Shown one piece after another: positions 35,627-44,138 of a stretch of DNA of 64,000 nucleotides (position 1 is the first letter of the stretch; the number at the start of each line of letters is the position of its first letter). Made by a program: the position numbers and the translations under genes. Below the pieces are notes generated by a model, which searched no databases, had not been told where the DNA came from, and was given only the letters and a program-made list of their open reading frames with translations. The DNA comes from Bin5 sp965220715 (lineage in GTDB: Bacteria > Chloroflexota > Anaerolineae > Caldilineales > Caldilineaceae): positions 3,100,001 through 3,164,000 of the forward strand of contig OZ244843.1 in assembly GCA_965220715.1 (NCBI GenBank), in the 5' to 3' direction.

Positions 35627-36019
35627 ATGACATCCTACCACTATGAATCGAATGTGAAATACGCAGGTACACACGAATGGGCCAGACAGGAAGAGTCCTC
35701 CGTTGTCGTCGGCATCAGTGATGCCGCCCAGGACATGATGAGCGATATCGTATTTGTCGAACTGCCCGAAATTGGCGCCGCCGTTTCTGCCGGCGAAGCA
35801 ATTGCAGTGGTCGAATCGGTTAAGGCAGCCGAGGATATAATCGCTCCCGTTTCCGGTACTGTTGCCGCCGTCAACGAGGAGCTGTCCGATACGCCCGAGC
35901 TGGTGAACAGCGATCCTTACGGCGCCTGGTTCCTCAAAATCGAAGTAGAGGATGCCGCCGAACTTGACAAACTGATGGACGCAGATGCCTATTCAGCGTT
36001 CGTTGAAAGCCAACAGTGA
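35627..36019 (+). CDS. gcvH: Glycine cleavage system H protein
   Basis: This 130-residue lipoyl-carrier protein shuttles the aminomethyl group between the P and T proteins of glycine cleavage. The lipoyl attachment site is Lys66 in VVESVKAAEDI. The H-protein pattern is clear: HEWARQEESSVVVGISDAAQ at the start, VFVELPEIGAAVSAGE, then PVSGTVAAVNEELSDTPELVNSDPYG. AAGGAAG precedes the ATG. No gcvT or gcvP lies nearby, so it is a solitary gcvH and may also serve lipoate relay. A short inverted repeat (GCCCGT with ACGGGC) lies in the 135 bases before it, without a poly-T run. Confidence 0.95.
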   Translation: MTSYHYESNVKYAGTHEWARQEESSVVVGISDAAQDMMSDIVFVELPEIGAAVSAGEAIAVVESVKAAEDIIAPVSGTVAAVNEELSDTPELVNSDPYGAWFLKIEVEDAAELDKLMDADAYSAFVESQQ

Positions 36020-36053
36020 GAAAAGGCGAGACAGGAGCACTGGCAGGAGAAAA

Positions 36054-37355
36054 GTGTTCGAATGCCTCTCTCGCCCGCGGCGCATTCATGCACACCTTGG
36101 CCTCTTGCTGCTGACACTCTTGCTGGGCGGATGTGACGCGCTGCCATTCCGTCCTAGCCTGCCAGAACTGCCCTTCCTGCAGCTGGGGAAAGAGCCTGAT
36201 AAAGCCGCGCGTAATCTTCGCCTTTTCCTTCCCGAGGAGGGGCAGGTTACCAAGGCTCTGCAAGGCCACATAACTGCGTGGGCAGCCGCCAGAGAGTTGC
36301 AGGTCGATCTGTATTCCGCTGCCGATTACGGCCTGGAGCTTCGCAAGCGGCTGGCAAGAGAGGACCCGCCCGACCTGGTGGTAGTCAGCAGTTTCCTCTT
36401 TCCCGATCTGGTCGCCGAAGGGTTGCTGGCCCCCGCAGAACAGGGGCTTCTCGATCCGAAGGGATATCCCCCCCAACTGGCGGCGGCCTTCACTTGGCCC
36501 TCGGACGAGGCATCGGTTGCGCGCTACTGTTTGCCGCGGGAAGTGCGGACGCTGGCACTGGTCTACGACAGTGAAGGGCTGGCCGCCGCAAGCCATGCTC
36601 CCCCTACCGATTGGGAAACATTAAGGGCCGTAGCAGTCGGCCAGACCGATCTGGAGCGAAATCGCTTCGGATTCATCGAATCGCCCGATCTTTCCCGCTG
36701 GCTTCCCTTTCTGTACGGCGCCGGTGGTACAATTATCGATGGAAGCGGCAGCATGGCCCTGCATTCCCCGGCTGCCGCCTCCGCACTGGACTGGTACATC
36801 CAGATTTTCCGGGATAACTTCGCCGGGCATGCGGGTGAGTCGAATAGCGAGTGGGCCGGGGAAGTATTGGGAAAGGGCAGTGGCGCCATGAGTATAGAGG
36901 GAAACTGGGTCGTTCCCTATTTTGACACTGAATTTCCATCATTCCGCTACGGGGTCGCGCCCCTGCCCGCAGGGCCTGCAAAGCTGAGTTATTCACTGGC
37001 GTTCACCAGCTGCTATGCCGTCTCTGCTGGCTCGCCGCGAAAGAGTGAAGCTTTCGAACTTGCGGATTTTCTCAGCGGCCCTGACGTGCTTGGCTCGCTG
37101 CCAAACGACGGCGGTTGGATGCCCGCCCGGACGTCGTTGAGAGATGCCTGGAAAGAGCGTTTCCCCCATCTCGCAGCCTTTGCCGACGCTGTCGAGGCTG
37201 CCAAAGTCTGGCAACTTCCGCCCGGCTTCGAATCCTTTTTGTACAGCTTCAACCGGCGTATGGCTCAACTTTTTGCCGCCCAGGTCGAAGCCGAAGATTT
37301 TCTGGCCGAGCTGCAAGAGTTAGGGGAAACACTGCTGGCAACGGCCGCCGACTAG
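36054..37355 (+). CDS. Sugar-type ABC transporter substrate-binding lipoprotein
   Basis: This 433-residue family-1-type extracellular solute-binding protein has a lipoprotein signal peptide (LGLLLLTLLLGGC). I prefer the GTG at 36054 because AGGAGAAAA directly precedes it; an ATG at 35985 in the same frame would overlap gcvH and give an unusually long n-region. The body has the periplasmic-binding-protein pattern DPPDLVVVSSFLFPDLVAEG, WETLRAVA, GKGSGAMSIEGNWV, VAPLPAG and the C-terminal DVLGSLPNDGGWMPAR. No permease or ATPase genes adjoin it, so it is an orphan or is served by a transporter elsewhere. Confidence 0.82.
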   Translation: MFECLSRPRRIHAHLGLLLLTLLLGGCDALPFRPSLPELPFLQLGKEPDKAARNLRLFLPEEGQVTKALQGHITAWAAARELQVDLYSAADYGLELRKRLAREDPPDLVVVSSFLFPDLVAEGLLAPAEQGLLDPKGYPPQLAAAFTWPSDEASVARYCLPREVRTLALVYDSEGLAAASHAPPTDWETLRAVAVGQTDLERNRFGFIESPDLSRWLPFLYGAGGTIIDGSGSMALHSPAAASALDWYIQIFRDNFAGHAGESNSEWAGEVLGKGSGAMSIEGNWVVPYFDTEFPSFRYGVAPLPAGPAKLSYSLAFTSCYAVSAGSPRKSEAFELADFLSGPDVLGSLPNDGGWMPARTSLRDAWKERFPHLAAFADAVEAAKVWQLPPGFESFLYSFNRRMAQLFAAQVEAEDFLAELQELGETLLATAAD

Positions 37356-37409
37356 GGAAATCCTTCCAGTAGTGCAGCAACCTCTTACCGCTGACCGCGG
37401 GTCACTACG

Positions 37410-38159
37410 ATGAATTTTGCAGGAAGTGTGGCGCTAGTAACCGGCGCCGGATCTGGAATAGGACGTGAAGCCGCGCGGCGTTTTGCCGAACTGGGCGCAT
37501 CTGTTGTCGCGGCCGACGTGAACGCGCATGGCGGCGCTGAGACAGTGGGTCTGGTGCAGGAGTGCGGGGCAGAAGGCCTTTTCGTCCGGTGCGATGTCTC
37601 GGACCCCGAGCAAGTGGCCGGTCTGCTTGAAGAATCCGCCGGCCGCTTTGGCCGCCTCGATTTCGCGATCAACAACGCAGGAATTGGAGGCCCTTGGGTA
37701 CCGTTCCAAACCTATCCGCACGAAGGCTGGGACAAGGTGCTGGGCGTAAATCTCACCGGCGTCTTTTATTGTATGCAGGAAGAGATCAGGCGGATGTCCG
37801 GCTCGGGCGGGTCGATCGTCAACATCTCTTCGATTGCCGGTAAGCGGGGCCTCCCCAACCAGGCGGCCTACACTGCCTCCAAGCACGGCGTAATTGGCCT
37901 TACCCGCGTCGCCGCGCAAGAGGTCGCTCGCTATAACATACGCGTAAATGCCGTCTGTCCTGTCTATACCGAGACGCCCCTGTTCAGCCCGCTCATCGCT
38001 GAAAATCCCAGCAGGGCGGAAAAGATGCTGGAACGCATCCCGATGCGACGCTTTGGTCAGCCGCGAGATATCGCTGACGCAATCGTTTGGCTCTGCTCGG
38101 ACCAGTCCCGGTTCATTACCGGCCAAGCTATCAACCTGGATGGAGGCATGACCGCCTGA
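37410..38159 (+). CDS. Short-chain dehydrogenase/reductase (classical SDR, FabG-like)
   Basis: This 249-residue classical SDR carries TGAGSGIG (cofactor-binding motif, about residues 11-18), NNAGIGG, the catalytic Ser in IVNISSIAGKRG and YTASKHG (Tyr-x-x-x-Lys). Ala/Val-Asp-Val-Asn at the end of strand 2 (VVAADVN) suggests NAD preference. It is the first gene of a same-strand SDR/MaoC/SDR/SDR group. It probably catalyses a 3-hydroxyacyl or secondary-alcohol oxidation in degradation of a short acid, which is context inference only. Confidence 0.92.
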   Translation: MNFAGSVALVTGAGSGIGREAARRFAELGASVVAADVNAHGGAETVGLVQECGAEGLFVRCDVSDPEQVAGLLEESAGRFGRLDFAINNAGIGGPWVPFQTYPHEGWDKVLGVNLTGVFYCMQEEIRRMSGSGGSIVNISSIAGKRGLPNQAAYTASKHGVIGLTRVAAQEVARYNIRVNAVCPVYTETPLFSPLIAENPSRAEKMLERIPMRRFGQPRDIADAIVWLCSDQSRFITGQAINLDGGMTA

Positions 38160-38193
38160 CGCCCTCATCGACGATTTTCAAATGGAGAAAATG

Positions 38194-38673
38194 ATGTCCC
38201 GACAAGCGGCATATACGGATCTGCAAACGAAAGTCGACGCCGAATCCGGGGTCGGCGACTGGTTCACAGTTACACAGGGGATGATAAACGGCTTTGCCGA
38301 CGCGACGCTGGATCATCAATGGATTCATGTCGACGAAGAGCGTGCTGCACGCGAATCCCCCTTTGGCGCGCCGGTTGCCCACGGCTTCTTTACCCTCTCG
38401 CTGATCCCCCATCTGACAGGTATGGTCGAGCCGGACAAGCCCCGATATCCTGGCGTGGCACTTACGGTCAACTACGGACTGAATCGCGTGCGCTTTCCCC
38501 ATCCTTTGCTGGCAGGGTCTCGCATCCGTGCTCGAACGCAGTTGCAATCGGTTGAGGAGGTCAGGGGGAACGGCCTGCAGATGATTCACAATGTTACCGT
38601 CGACATAGAAGGCGTCGAAAAACCCACCTGTGTAGCCGAGATGGTGTCACGCCTCTATTTTGACGAAGTCTGA
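38194..38673 (+). CDS. MaoC-like hot-dog dehydratase/enoyl-CoA hydratase
   Basis: This protein of about 160 residues has the hot-dog fold and the MaoC/R-specific hydratase motif: Asp and His in ATLDHQWIHVD (hydratase Asp-x4-His), then GAPVAHGFFTLSL and YGLNRVRFPHPLLAGSRI. These are hallmarks of (R)-specific enoyl-CoA hydratases. Three ATGs are in frame (38182, 38191, 38194); GGAG at 38184-38187 fits the last best, and all alternatives differ only at the N-terminus. The two SDR genes on each side suggest a joint acyl-CoA or polyketide-acid pathway. Confidence 0.88.
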   Translation: MSRQAAYTDLQTKVDAESGVGDWFTVTQGMINGFADATLDHQWIHVDEERAARESPFGAPVAHGFFTLSLIPHLTGMVEPDKPRYPGVALTVNYGLNRVRFPHPLLAGSRIRARTQLQSVEEVRGNGLQMIHNVTVDIEGVEKPTCVAEMVSRLYFDEV

Positions 38674-38719
38674 AGTTAAGGAACAGCTCGCGTCCACCAC
38701 CAGCAGCCATCTACCACCA

Positions 38720-39556
38720 ATGTTTAGAGACCAAACAGTTGTCATTACAGGCGCAGGAAGGGGAATCGGCGCCGGCGCCGCCCTCAGATTTGCAGAATAC
38801 GGGGCCAACGTCGTTGTGAACGACCTCGACGCCGGCGCGGCGGAAGAGACCGCCCGCCACATCACAGCCCGCGGCGGACAGGCTATCGCCGTTGCCGGAA
38901 ATGTCACCGAGCCCGAATTTCCCGCCCAACTGATGCAAACGGCCGTTGACACATACGGCCACCTGAATGTCCTGGTCAACAATGCCGGTTTTACCTGGGA
39001 CGGTATGGCGCATAAGATCGCCGATGACCAGTGGCAGGCGATCCTGGACGTACATCTGACAGCTCCATTTCGGATGATCCGTGCGGCAGCGCCCTATCTG
39101 CGGGCGGCGGCTGCTATCGATCTGCAAAGTGGTGCGACGCCGGTCAACCGCTGTATCGTCAATGTCTCGTCCACGTCCGGCCTGCACGGCAACATAGGTC
39201 AGGCCAACTATTCAGCCGGAAAAATGGGCATCGTCGGACTGACCAAGACCATCGCCAAGGAATGGGGCAATCTGGGAATCCGCTGCAATGCCGTCGCCTT
39301 TGGTTTTATCGACACGCGCTTGACCCGCAGCCAGGAGTTCCAGGAAGAGGCGATTGAAATCGACGGGCAAGAGGTAGTGTTGGGTATTCCCGGCAAGGTG
39401 CGCACTATGCTCGACAAGGATATCCAAATGCGCATCCCTCTCGGCCGTCCGGCCACTGTTGAAGAGGCGGCCGCGGGCATTGTTCTGATCGCCTCGCCGC
39501 TGGCTTCCTACATCACCGGCCACGTACTCGAAGTCACCGGCGGTATGGGAATCTGA
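38720..39556 (+). CDS. Short-chain dehydrogenase/reductase (3-oxoacyl-ACP reductase-like)
   Basis: This 278-residue classical SDR has VVITGAGRGIGAGAALRF, NNAGFTWD, SSTSGLHGN with the catalytic Ser, YSAGKMG (Tyr-x-x-x-Lys), and a C-terminal ITGHVLEVTGGMG. The Gly/Ala-rich insertion before the catalytic Ser (about residues 135-150, AAAAIDLQSGATPVN) is longer than in typical FabG. A TTG at 38660 overlapping the MaoC stop would add 20 residues; neither start has a strong ribosome-binding site. It is translated with the MaoC gene, and the pair fits a reduction/hydration unit. Confidence 0.87.
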   Translation: MFRDQTVVITGAGRGIGAGAALRFAEYGANVVVNDLDAGAAEETARHITARGGQAIAVAGNVTEPEFPAQLMQTAVDTYGHLNVLVNNAGFTWDGMAHKIADDQWQAILDVHLTAPFRMIRAAAPYLRAAAAIDLQSGATPVNRCIVNVSSTSGLHGNIGQANYSAGKMGIVGLTKTIAKEWGNLGIRCNAVAFGFIDTRLTRSQEFQEEAIEIDGQEVVLGIPGKVRTMLDKDIQMRIPLGRPATVEEAAAGIVLIASPLASYITGHVLEVTGGMGI

Positions 39557-39680
39557 GTTCCGAGAATGGGGCACAATGGAGAGGGAGTTGCGGCTAGGGA
39601 GGGAATTCTGGACGCAACCAGCCATCTACCACGTCCAATAAGGAAAGGCCGTCCCCCTGCCGAGGACGACGGAAAATCCA

Positions 39681-40616
39681 ATGGCTAGAGAGAGCGCGAC
39701 AGCGGAGATACAGCCCGCACCGCCGAAAAATGTTCTCATCACCGGGGCCTCGAGCGGAATCGGGCGCGCTTGCGCCTTAAGGATGGACCGCGCAGACTGG
39801 CATGTATTTGCAACGGTACGCAAAGAAAGCGACGCCCGCCAGCTGCAGAACGATGCCTCCGAGAAGTTGCGCACCATCCTGCTCGACGTGACCGATGCCG
39901 ATCAGGTCGCGGAGGCGGCGCGAACGGTCGGCGAAGCGGTAGGTAGCCAGGGACTGCACGGACTGGTAAATAACGCCGGCATTGCAGGCGGGGGCCTCCT
40001 CGAATATCTGGACCCGGCCGATTTTCGCCACATCCTGGAGACAAACACTATCGCGCCGATTAACGTCACTCAGTCGCTGATTCCTCAACTGCGAATGGCG
40101 CAGGGGTGCGTAGTGATGATCAGCTCGATGGCCGGCTTCAGTGCGACGCCGCTTCTCTCGCCCTATAGCGCTTCAAAGTTTGCGCTCGAAGCTCTCACCG
40201 ATGGCCTGCGGCTTGAATTGAGGCCCTGGGATATCGACGTAGTGTCTGTCCAACCAGGCGCCATTTACACCGAAATCTGGGGAAAGGCCCACTCCTTCGC
40301 GGAAAGGGCGCTGCGCGGATATCCGCCGGCAGCCTTTAAGCTGTATGGTCCTCTACTTACTAGAATGATCGGGTCCCTGGAGAAACCACGAGGCGTCGAC
40401 CCTGATCAGGTTGCCAAGACTGTGCAAACGATTCTGACCTCTGCTCGGCCCAAAGCTCGCTATCTGGTGGGCAGGGACGCCGTAATCCGCCGCTGGATCG
40501 AGCGCCTTCCTACTTCGCTGCGAGATCGGATTCTCTTGAGCAAAATGCCCAATTACGGAACGGCAGCGAAACCACCGATCGAAGAACGGCGAGAAGTCGA
40601 AAGCGAGCATCGATAA
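39681..40616 (+). CDS. Short-chain dehydrogenase/reductase, extended C-terminus
   Basis: This 311-residue SDR has LITGASSGIGRACAL, NNAGIAGGG, the catalytic Ser in VVMISSMAG and YSASKFALEALTDGL. It lacks the FabG C-terminal glycine motif; instead QPGAIYTEIWGKA and a C-terminal helix-rich part resemble retinol/17-beta-hydroxysteroid dehydrogenase-like SDRs. GAGG lies well upstream of the ATG. It is separated by 124 bases from the preceding SDR. The substrate is unknown. Confidence 0.87.
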   Translation: MARESATAEIQPAPPKNVLITGASSGIGRACALRMDRADWHVFATVRKESDARQLQNDASEKLRTILLDVTDADQVAEAARTVGEAVGSQGLHGLVNNAGIAGGGLLEYLDPADFRHILETNTIAPINVTQSLIPQLRMAQGCVVMISSMAGFSATPLLSPYSASKFALEALTDGLRLELRPWDIDVVSVQPGAIYTEIWGKAHSFAERALRGYPPAAFKLYGPLLTRMIGSLEKPRGVDPDQVAKTVQTILTSARPKARYLVGRDAVIRRWIERLPTSLRDRILLSKMPNYGTAAKPPIEERREVESEHR

Positions 40617-40696
40617 CTGAAGCGATCTTACCTCGACATCTCCAAGCCCAACGCCACTGTTCGCAAATATCCAAACCTCTGACCGAGGAGCAAGGA

Positions 40697-42058
40697 ATGA
40701 AGTCCAAACGAGTTCTGTTGGCGAGTGCCGCCGCATTTATTGTCATGACCTTAGTCGTAGCGGCGTGCACGCCGCCTTCGTCATCCATGGAAGTAACCCA
40801 GCCGGATTCATCCCAGAAAAACTCTGCCGGACAGGAAGCAAAAGAGTCTACAATCGTTGAAGCGGATCAACCGGATTCCGAGAAGGCTATTCGCATCGGC
40901 GCGTTGGTTCCCCTCTCAGCACCGGGTTCGGTGGTCGGGGGTGAGGCAATGCGCGACGCCATGGTTATCGCCGCCGACGAGATCAATGCCGAAGGCGGTC
41001 TTCTGGGTCGACCTGTCGAACTGATCGTCGTTGACAGCGAAGGCTTGCCAGAGCGAGGATCCGCCGCCTGCGAGCGGCTGATTAACCAGGAAGGCGTGGT
41101 TGCCATTGCCGGCGGATATCATAGCTCGGTTGGCGTAGTTGCCAAGGAGGTGGCCCACAACAATGGCATTCCCATCGTCCTGGCCAATACCTGGAACGAC
41201 ACCATCACCAGCGTGCAATACCCTGAGGTCTTTCGTATTGCGCCGCTTAGCTCAGAGGTATCGGCTGTAGATGTCAAGTTTATCGAGTGGCTGCGGGACG
41301 ACGCCGGCGCCAAACTGGAAAAAGTTGTGATCCTGACCGAGAACACCGACTACGGGATACCGGCAGCCGAAGATACAGCGAGGCTGTTGGGCGAAGCGGG
41401 GATCGACACCGTCACCTTCGGCGTCGACATTGGAACACAGGATTTCGCCGGCATTATCGAGAGGATAAAAGCTGAGGGGCCGGACCTGATAATGTCGTTG
41501 GCCACAGGCGAAGCTTCCTACAACTTCGCACAGCAATCGGCTGACGCCGGCATTGGGCCCCAGGACGTTCCGACTCTCTGTGAGCATGTCGCGCTGGAAA
41601 GCAGTTCCTTCTGGAGGAACGTCCCTGACGGCAACTACTGTTTCGTGCGACGAATCGGTCTGCCGCCGCTACTCTACAACGATGTCGCCCTCGACTTTCT
41701 GGCCGAATACGAAGCCCGCACCGGCAAAGAAGGGGCTGAGTCCTACGCGTTCGCGGCCTACGATGCCGTTCGTATCATCGCCCAGGCCATAACAGAAGCC
41801 GGATCGACAGACACGGAGGCGATTATCGCTACAATGGAAGAGATTTCCTATGTGGGGGCACTTGGCACGATTACATTCCCCGTAAACAGCAGCAACACGC
41901 CTGAGCAGGCCGGCGTAGATCCCAAATGGTGGCACCAGTTCCCCGACCCTGCGGTAACAGTTGTGCAGTATCAGCAGCAGGGGGAGGACTCCGTCTCTGC
42001 CACAGTTGTGTTTCCACAAACATATCGAACAGGCGACCCGATCATTGTCGGGCAGTAG
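40697..42058 (+). CDS. livK: Branched-chain-amino-acid-type ABC binding lipoprotein, copy 1
   Basis: This 453-residue type-1 periplasmic binding protein of the LivJ/LivK (Peripla_BP_6) family has a lipoprotein signal (MTLVVAACTPP). The mature protein opens with a Ser/Pro-rich linker, then IRIGALVPLSAPGSVVGGEAMRD and ELIVVDSEGLPERGSAACERLI. GAGGAG gives a strong ribosome-binding site. It is the first of two tandem paralogues (the other is 42614-43969), followed by livH, livM, livG and livF. Substrates of this family include branched-chain amino acids, amides, urea and short acids; specificity is not readable here. Confidence 0.92.
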   Translation: MKSKRVLLASAAAFIVMTLVVAACTPPSSSMEVTQPDSSQKNSAGQEAKESTIVEADQPDSEKAIRIGALVPLSAPGSVVGGEAMRDAMVIAADEINAEGGLLGRPVELIVVDSEGLPERGSAACERLINQEGVVAIAGGYHSSVGVVAKEVAHNNGIPIVLANTWNDTITSVQYPEVFRIAPLSSEVSAVDVKFIEWLRDDAGAKLEKVVILTENTDYGIPAAEDTARLLGEAGIDTVTFGVDIGTQDFAGIIERIKAEGPDLIMSLATGEASYNFAQQSADAGIGPQDVPTLCEHVALESSSFWRNVPDGNYCFVRRIGLPPLLYNDVALDFLAEYEARTGKEGAESYAFAAYDAVRIIAQAITEAGSTDTEAIIATMEEISYVGALGTITFPVNSSNTPEQAGVDPKWWHQFPDPAVTVVQYQQQGEDSVSATVVFPQTYRTGDPIIVGQ

Positions 42059-42613
42059 GCTTCCACAGACCACTTGGGGAAGTGATGCGATTCAGGCACA
42101 TTGCTCGATGTCGATGCAACAGACCTGACGCAGGTGGAGGCGGCCAGGATCCAGGGCAATCGCATCTAAATTCGGACGCCACAATAGCCCATGAAGGGCG
42201 CCCACAAGGGGCGCCCCTACCCGATTCAGGCAGCCTCACGAGGTTTTTCTAATTTTATGCAATTGCCCTGGGCCTGGATCCAGGGTGTATCCCATATTGT
42301 TGTCCCTCTGCGAACTGCCCTTTAAACCAAAGCGAAAAGGATCCGCTGAACAAGAATCGATCGGTCGCCTGCAATCCTGAAAATCCGCAAATCCTGTGAA
42401 TCCTGATTCAGACAACGTCCACCAAAAATCTGGGACAGACCCCTGGATCCAGGGTGCATTGACATGCAGCTTGAACTGTTGCATAATATTCCAGAACATC
42501 GTCTGTTTCCCCCTGCTTCCGGCAAAGCTGGTTTTTTGCTGTCCATAGGCATGCGCAGCCAGGAACCGGCATTTGGTGGCAGTAGGCCCACCTAACTTAA
42601 GGAGAAGACTCCT
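42059..42613 (+). repeat. Gene-free region with inverted and direct repeats between the two livK copies
   Basis: No gene is supportable in these 555 bases. The region holds CCTGGATCCAGGGTG twice (42273-42287 and 42442-42456, each containing the 12-base palindrome CCTGGATCCAGG), a 10-base inverted pair (CCAGGGCAAT at 42151-42160 and ATTGCCCTGG at 42262-42271), two adjacent GGGCGCCC-type palindromes near 42196-42216, and four AATCC units at 42373-42403 spaced 8 to 9 bases apart. This looks like a small non-coding repeat element or the scar of one, flanked by the 15-base direct repeats. Confidence 0.65.
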
Positions 42614-43969
42614 GTGAACAGAACCCGAACTCTATTCTGGAGCGCAATAGCGCTAACTGTCCTGGTGTTGCTACTCGCCGGTTGCGCGCCGCAAGCAGAA
42701 ACGGTCGGCGAGGCCGAACCGGCAGCGACAGAAGCCGCAGCGCCCGAACCAACCGAAGCCCCCGCCGAAGAAGAATCTGAAGACATGTCGATGGAGCCGA
42801 TCAAGATCGGCGGACTGGCTCCTCTGTCGGCGCCCGGCGCCGTCGTCGGTGGCGAAGCCATGCGCGTGGCGATGCTGATCGCGGCCGACGAACTCAACGC
42901 CCGCGGCGGCATTATGGGGAGACCGGTCGAACTGATCGTCGTCGACACCGAGGGCCTGCCGGAACGCGGCACTGCGGTCGTTGAACGCCTCATTAACCAG
43001 GACGGCGTCGTCGGCATCGGTGGCGGCTACCACAGCTCGGTAGGCGTGGCAGCCAAAGAGGTCGCCCGCGATAACGGTGTCCCCATCGTCTTTGCCGAAA
43101 CCTGGAACGACACGATCACGAGCGTACAGTACGACGAAATCTTCCGCATTGCGCCCTTGAGCTCCGAAGTTTCCGCGGTCGATGTCAAGTTCATCCAGTG
43201 GCTGCGCGACGAGAACGGCATGAAGCTCGACAAGGTGGTGATCCTTACCGAAAACACCGACTACGGTATCCCAGCCGCCGAAAACACGACCGCCCTGCTG
43301 GACGAGGCAGGCATCGACTCAGTCACCTTCAGCGTTGACATCGGCACCCAGGACTTCGCCGGCATCATCGAGCGCGTGAAGGCAGAGAGCCCCGACTTGA
43401 TCGTGACTCTGGCTACCGGTGAAGCCTCCTACAACTTCACCCAGCAGGCCGCAGATGCCGGTATCGGCCCCCAAGACGTACCATTCATGTGCAACCAGGT
43501 CTCGCTCGTGAGTGACGCTTTCTGGACGAATGTCCCCGACGGCAACAACTGTTTTGTGCGCCGCATCGGTCTTCCTCAGAAGCTGTACAACGACATTGCT
43601 CAGGCCCTGGTAACGGAATACTCGGCCCGTACCGGCAAAGATGACATCGAGTCTTACGCGATGGCCTCCTACGACTCGATTATGCTCATTGCCCAGGCAA
43701 TCGAAGACTCTGGCTCGACCGACCCGGCCGACATTATCGACGCCTTGGAGAACATCAACCACATGGGCGCCCTGGGTCCCATCACTTTTCCGGTCAACCG
43801 CAGCAATACGCCTGAGCAGGCGGGTGTGGATCCCAAGTGGTGGCACCAGTTCCCCGATCCCGCTATCACCATCGTCCAGTATCAGGTAGCGGGCCAGGAT
43901 GCCGTAGACACGGCGGTCGTATACCCGGATGTCTATCAGACCGACGAGCCGGTCATTGTCGGTCAGTAG
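42614..43969 (+). CDS. livK: Branched-chain-amino-acid-type ABC binding lipoprotein, copy 2
   Basis: This 451-residue paralogue of the preceding binding protein starts at GTG 42614, has the lipoprotein signal LLLAGCAPQ and a Glu/Ala/Pro-rich linker of about 35 residues. The two mature proteins match along their length, for example QDFAGIIERVKAESPDLI against QDFAGIIERIKAEGPDLI, so they come from a tandem duplication. It is followed by a strong hairpin at 44003-44043 and then the livH gene, so extra binding protein over permease is expected. Confidence 0.93.
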   Translation: MNRTRTLFWSAIALTVLVLLLAGCAPQAETVGEAEPAATEAAAPEPTEAPAEEESEDMSMEPIKIGGLAPLSAPGAVVGGEAMRVAMLIAADELNARGGIMGRPVELIVVDTEGLPERGTAVVERLINQDGVVGIGGGYHSSVGVAAKEVARDNGVPIVFAETWNDTITSVQYDEIFRIAPLSSEVSAVDVKFIQWLRDENGMKLDKVVILTENTDYGIPAAENTTALLDEAGIDSVTFSVDIGTQDFAGIIERVKAESPDLIVTLATGEASYNFTQQAADAGIGPQDVPFMCNQVSLVSDAFWTNVPDGNNCFVRRIGLPQKLYNDIAQALVTEYSARTGKDDIESYAMASYDSIMLIAQAIEDSGSTDPADIIDALENINHMGALGPITFPVNRSNTPEQAGVDPKWWHQFPDPAITIVQYQVAGQDAVDTAVVYPDVYQTDEPVIVGQ

Positions 43970-44002
43970 TATTATTCTGAACTTTGGCCTTTGAATCCGG
44001 AC

Positions 44003-44043
44003 GGAAGGCCCTGCAAGCGAATCCCCTGGCTTGCAGGCCTTCC
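44003..44043 (+). terminator. Hairpin between binding-protein and permease genes
   Basis: GGAAGGCCCTGCAAGC (44003-44018) pairs with GCTTGCAGGCCTTCC (44029-44043), with one bulged C and a loop of about 10 bases. It lies 30 bases after the second livK stop. There is only a weak T-tract (CTGTTCCTTTTCC), so it may act as a leaky terminator or an mRNA-stabilising hairpin. Confidence 0.7.
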
Positions 44044-44138
44044 ACTGTTCCTTTTCCAGTCCGCCAAACCGGACAGAGCCTCATTTGTCAACCTAGCGAA
44101 AACACTTGCCCACAGCCCACCAGGATCTGAACTAACCC

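Noticed and set aside
42195..42217. GGGCGCCC-type palindromes as a riboswitch or attenuator
   Set aside because: No conserved riboswitch core, no terminator, and the bases lie far upstream of the next gene; better explained as part of the repeat region.
42373..42403. AATCC units as a CRISPR array
   Set aside because: Units are only 8-9 bases apart with no spacers of usable size and no cas genes in the window.
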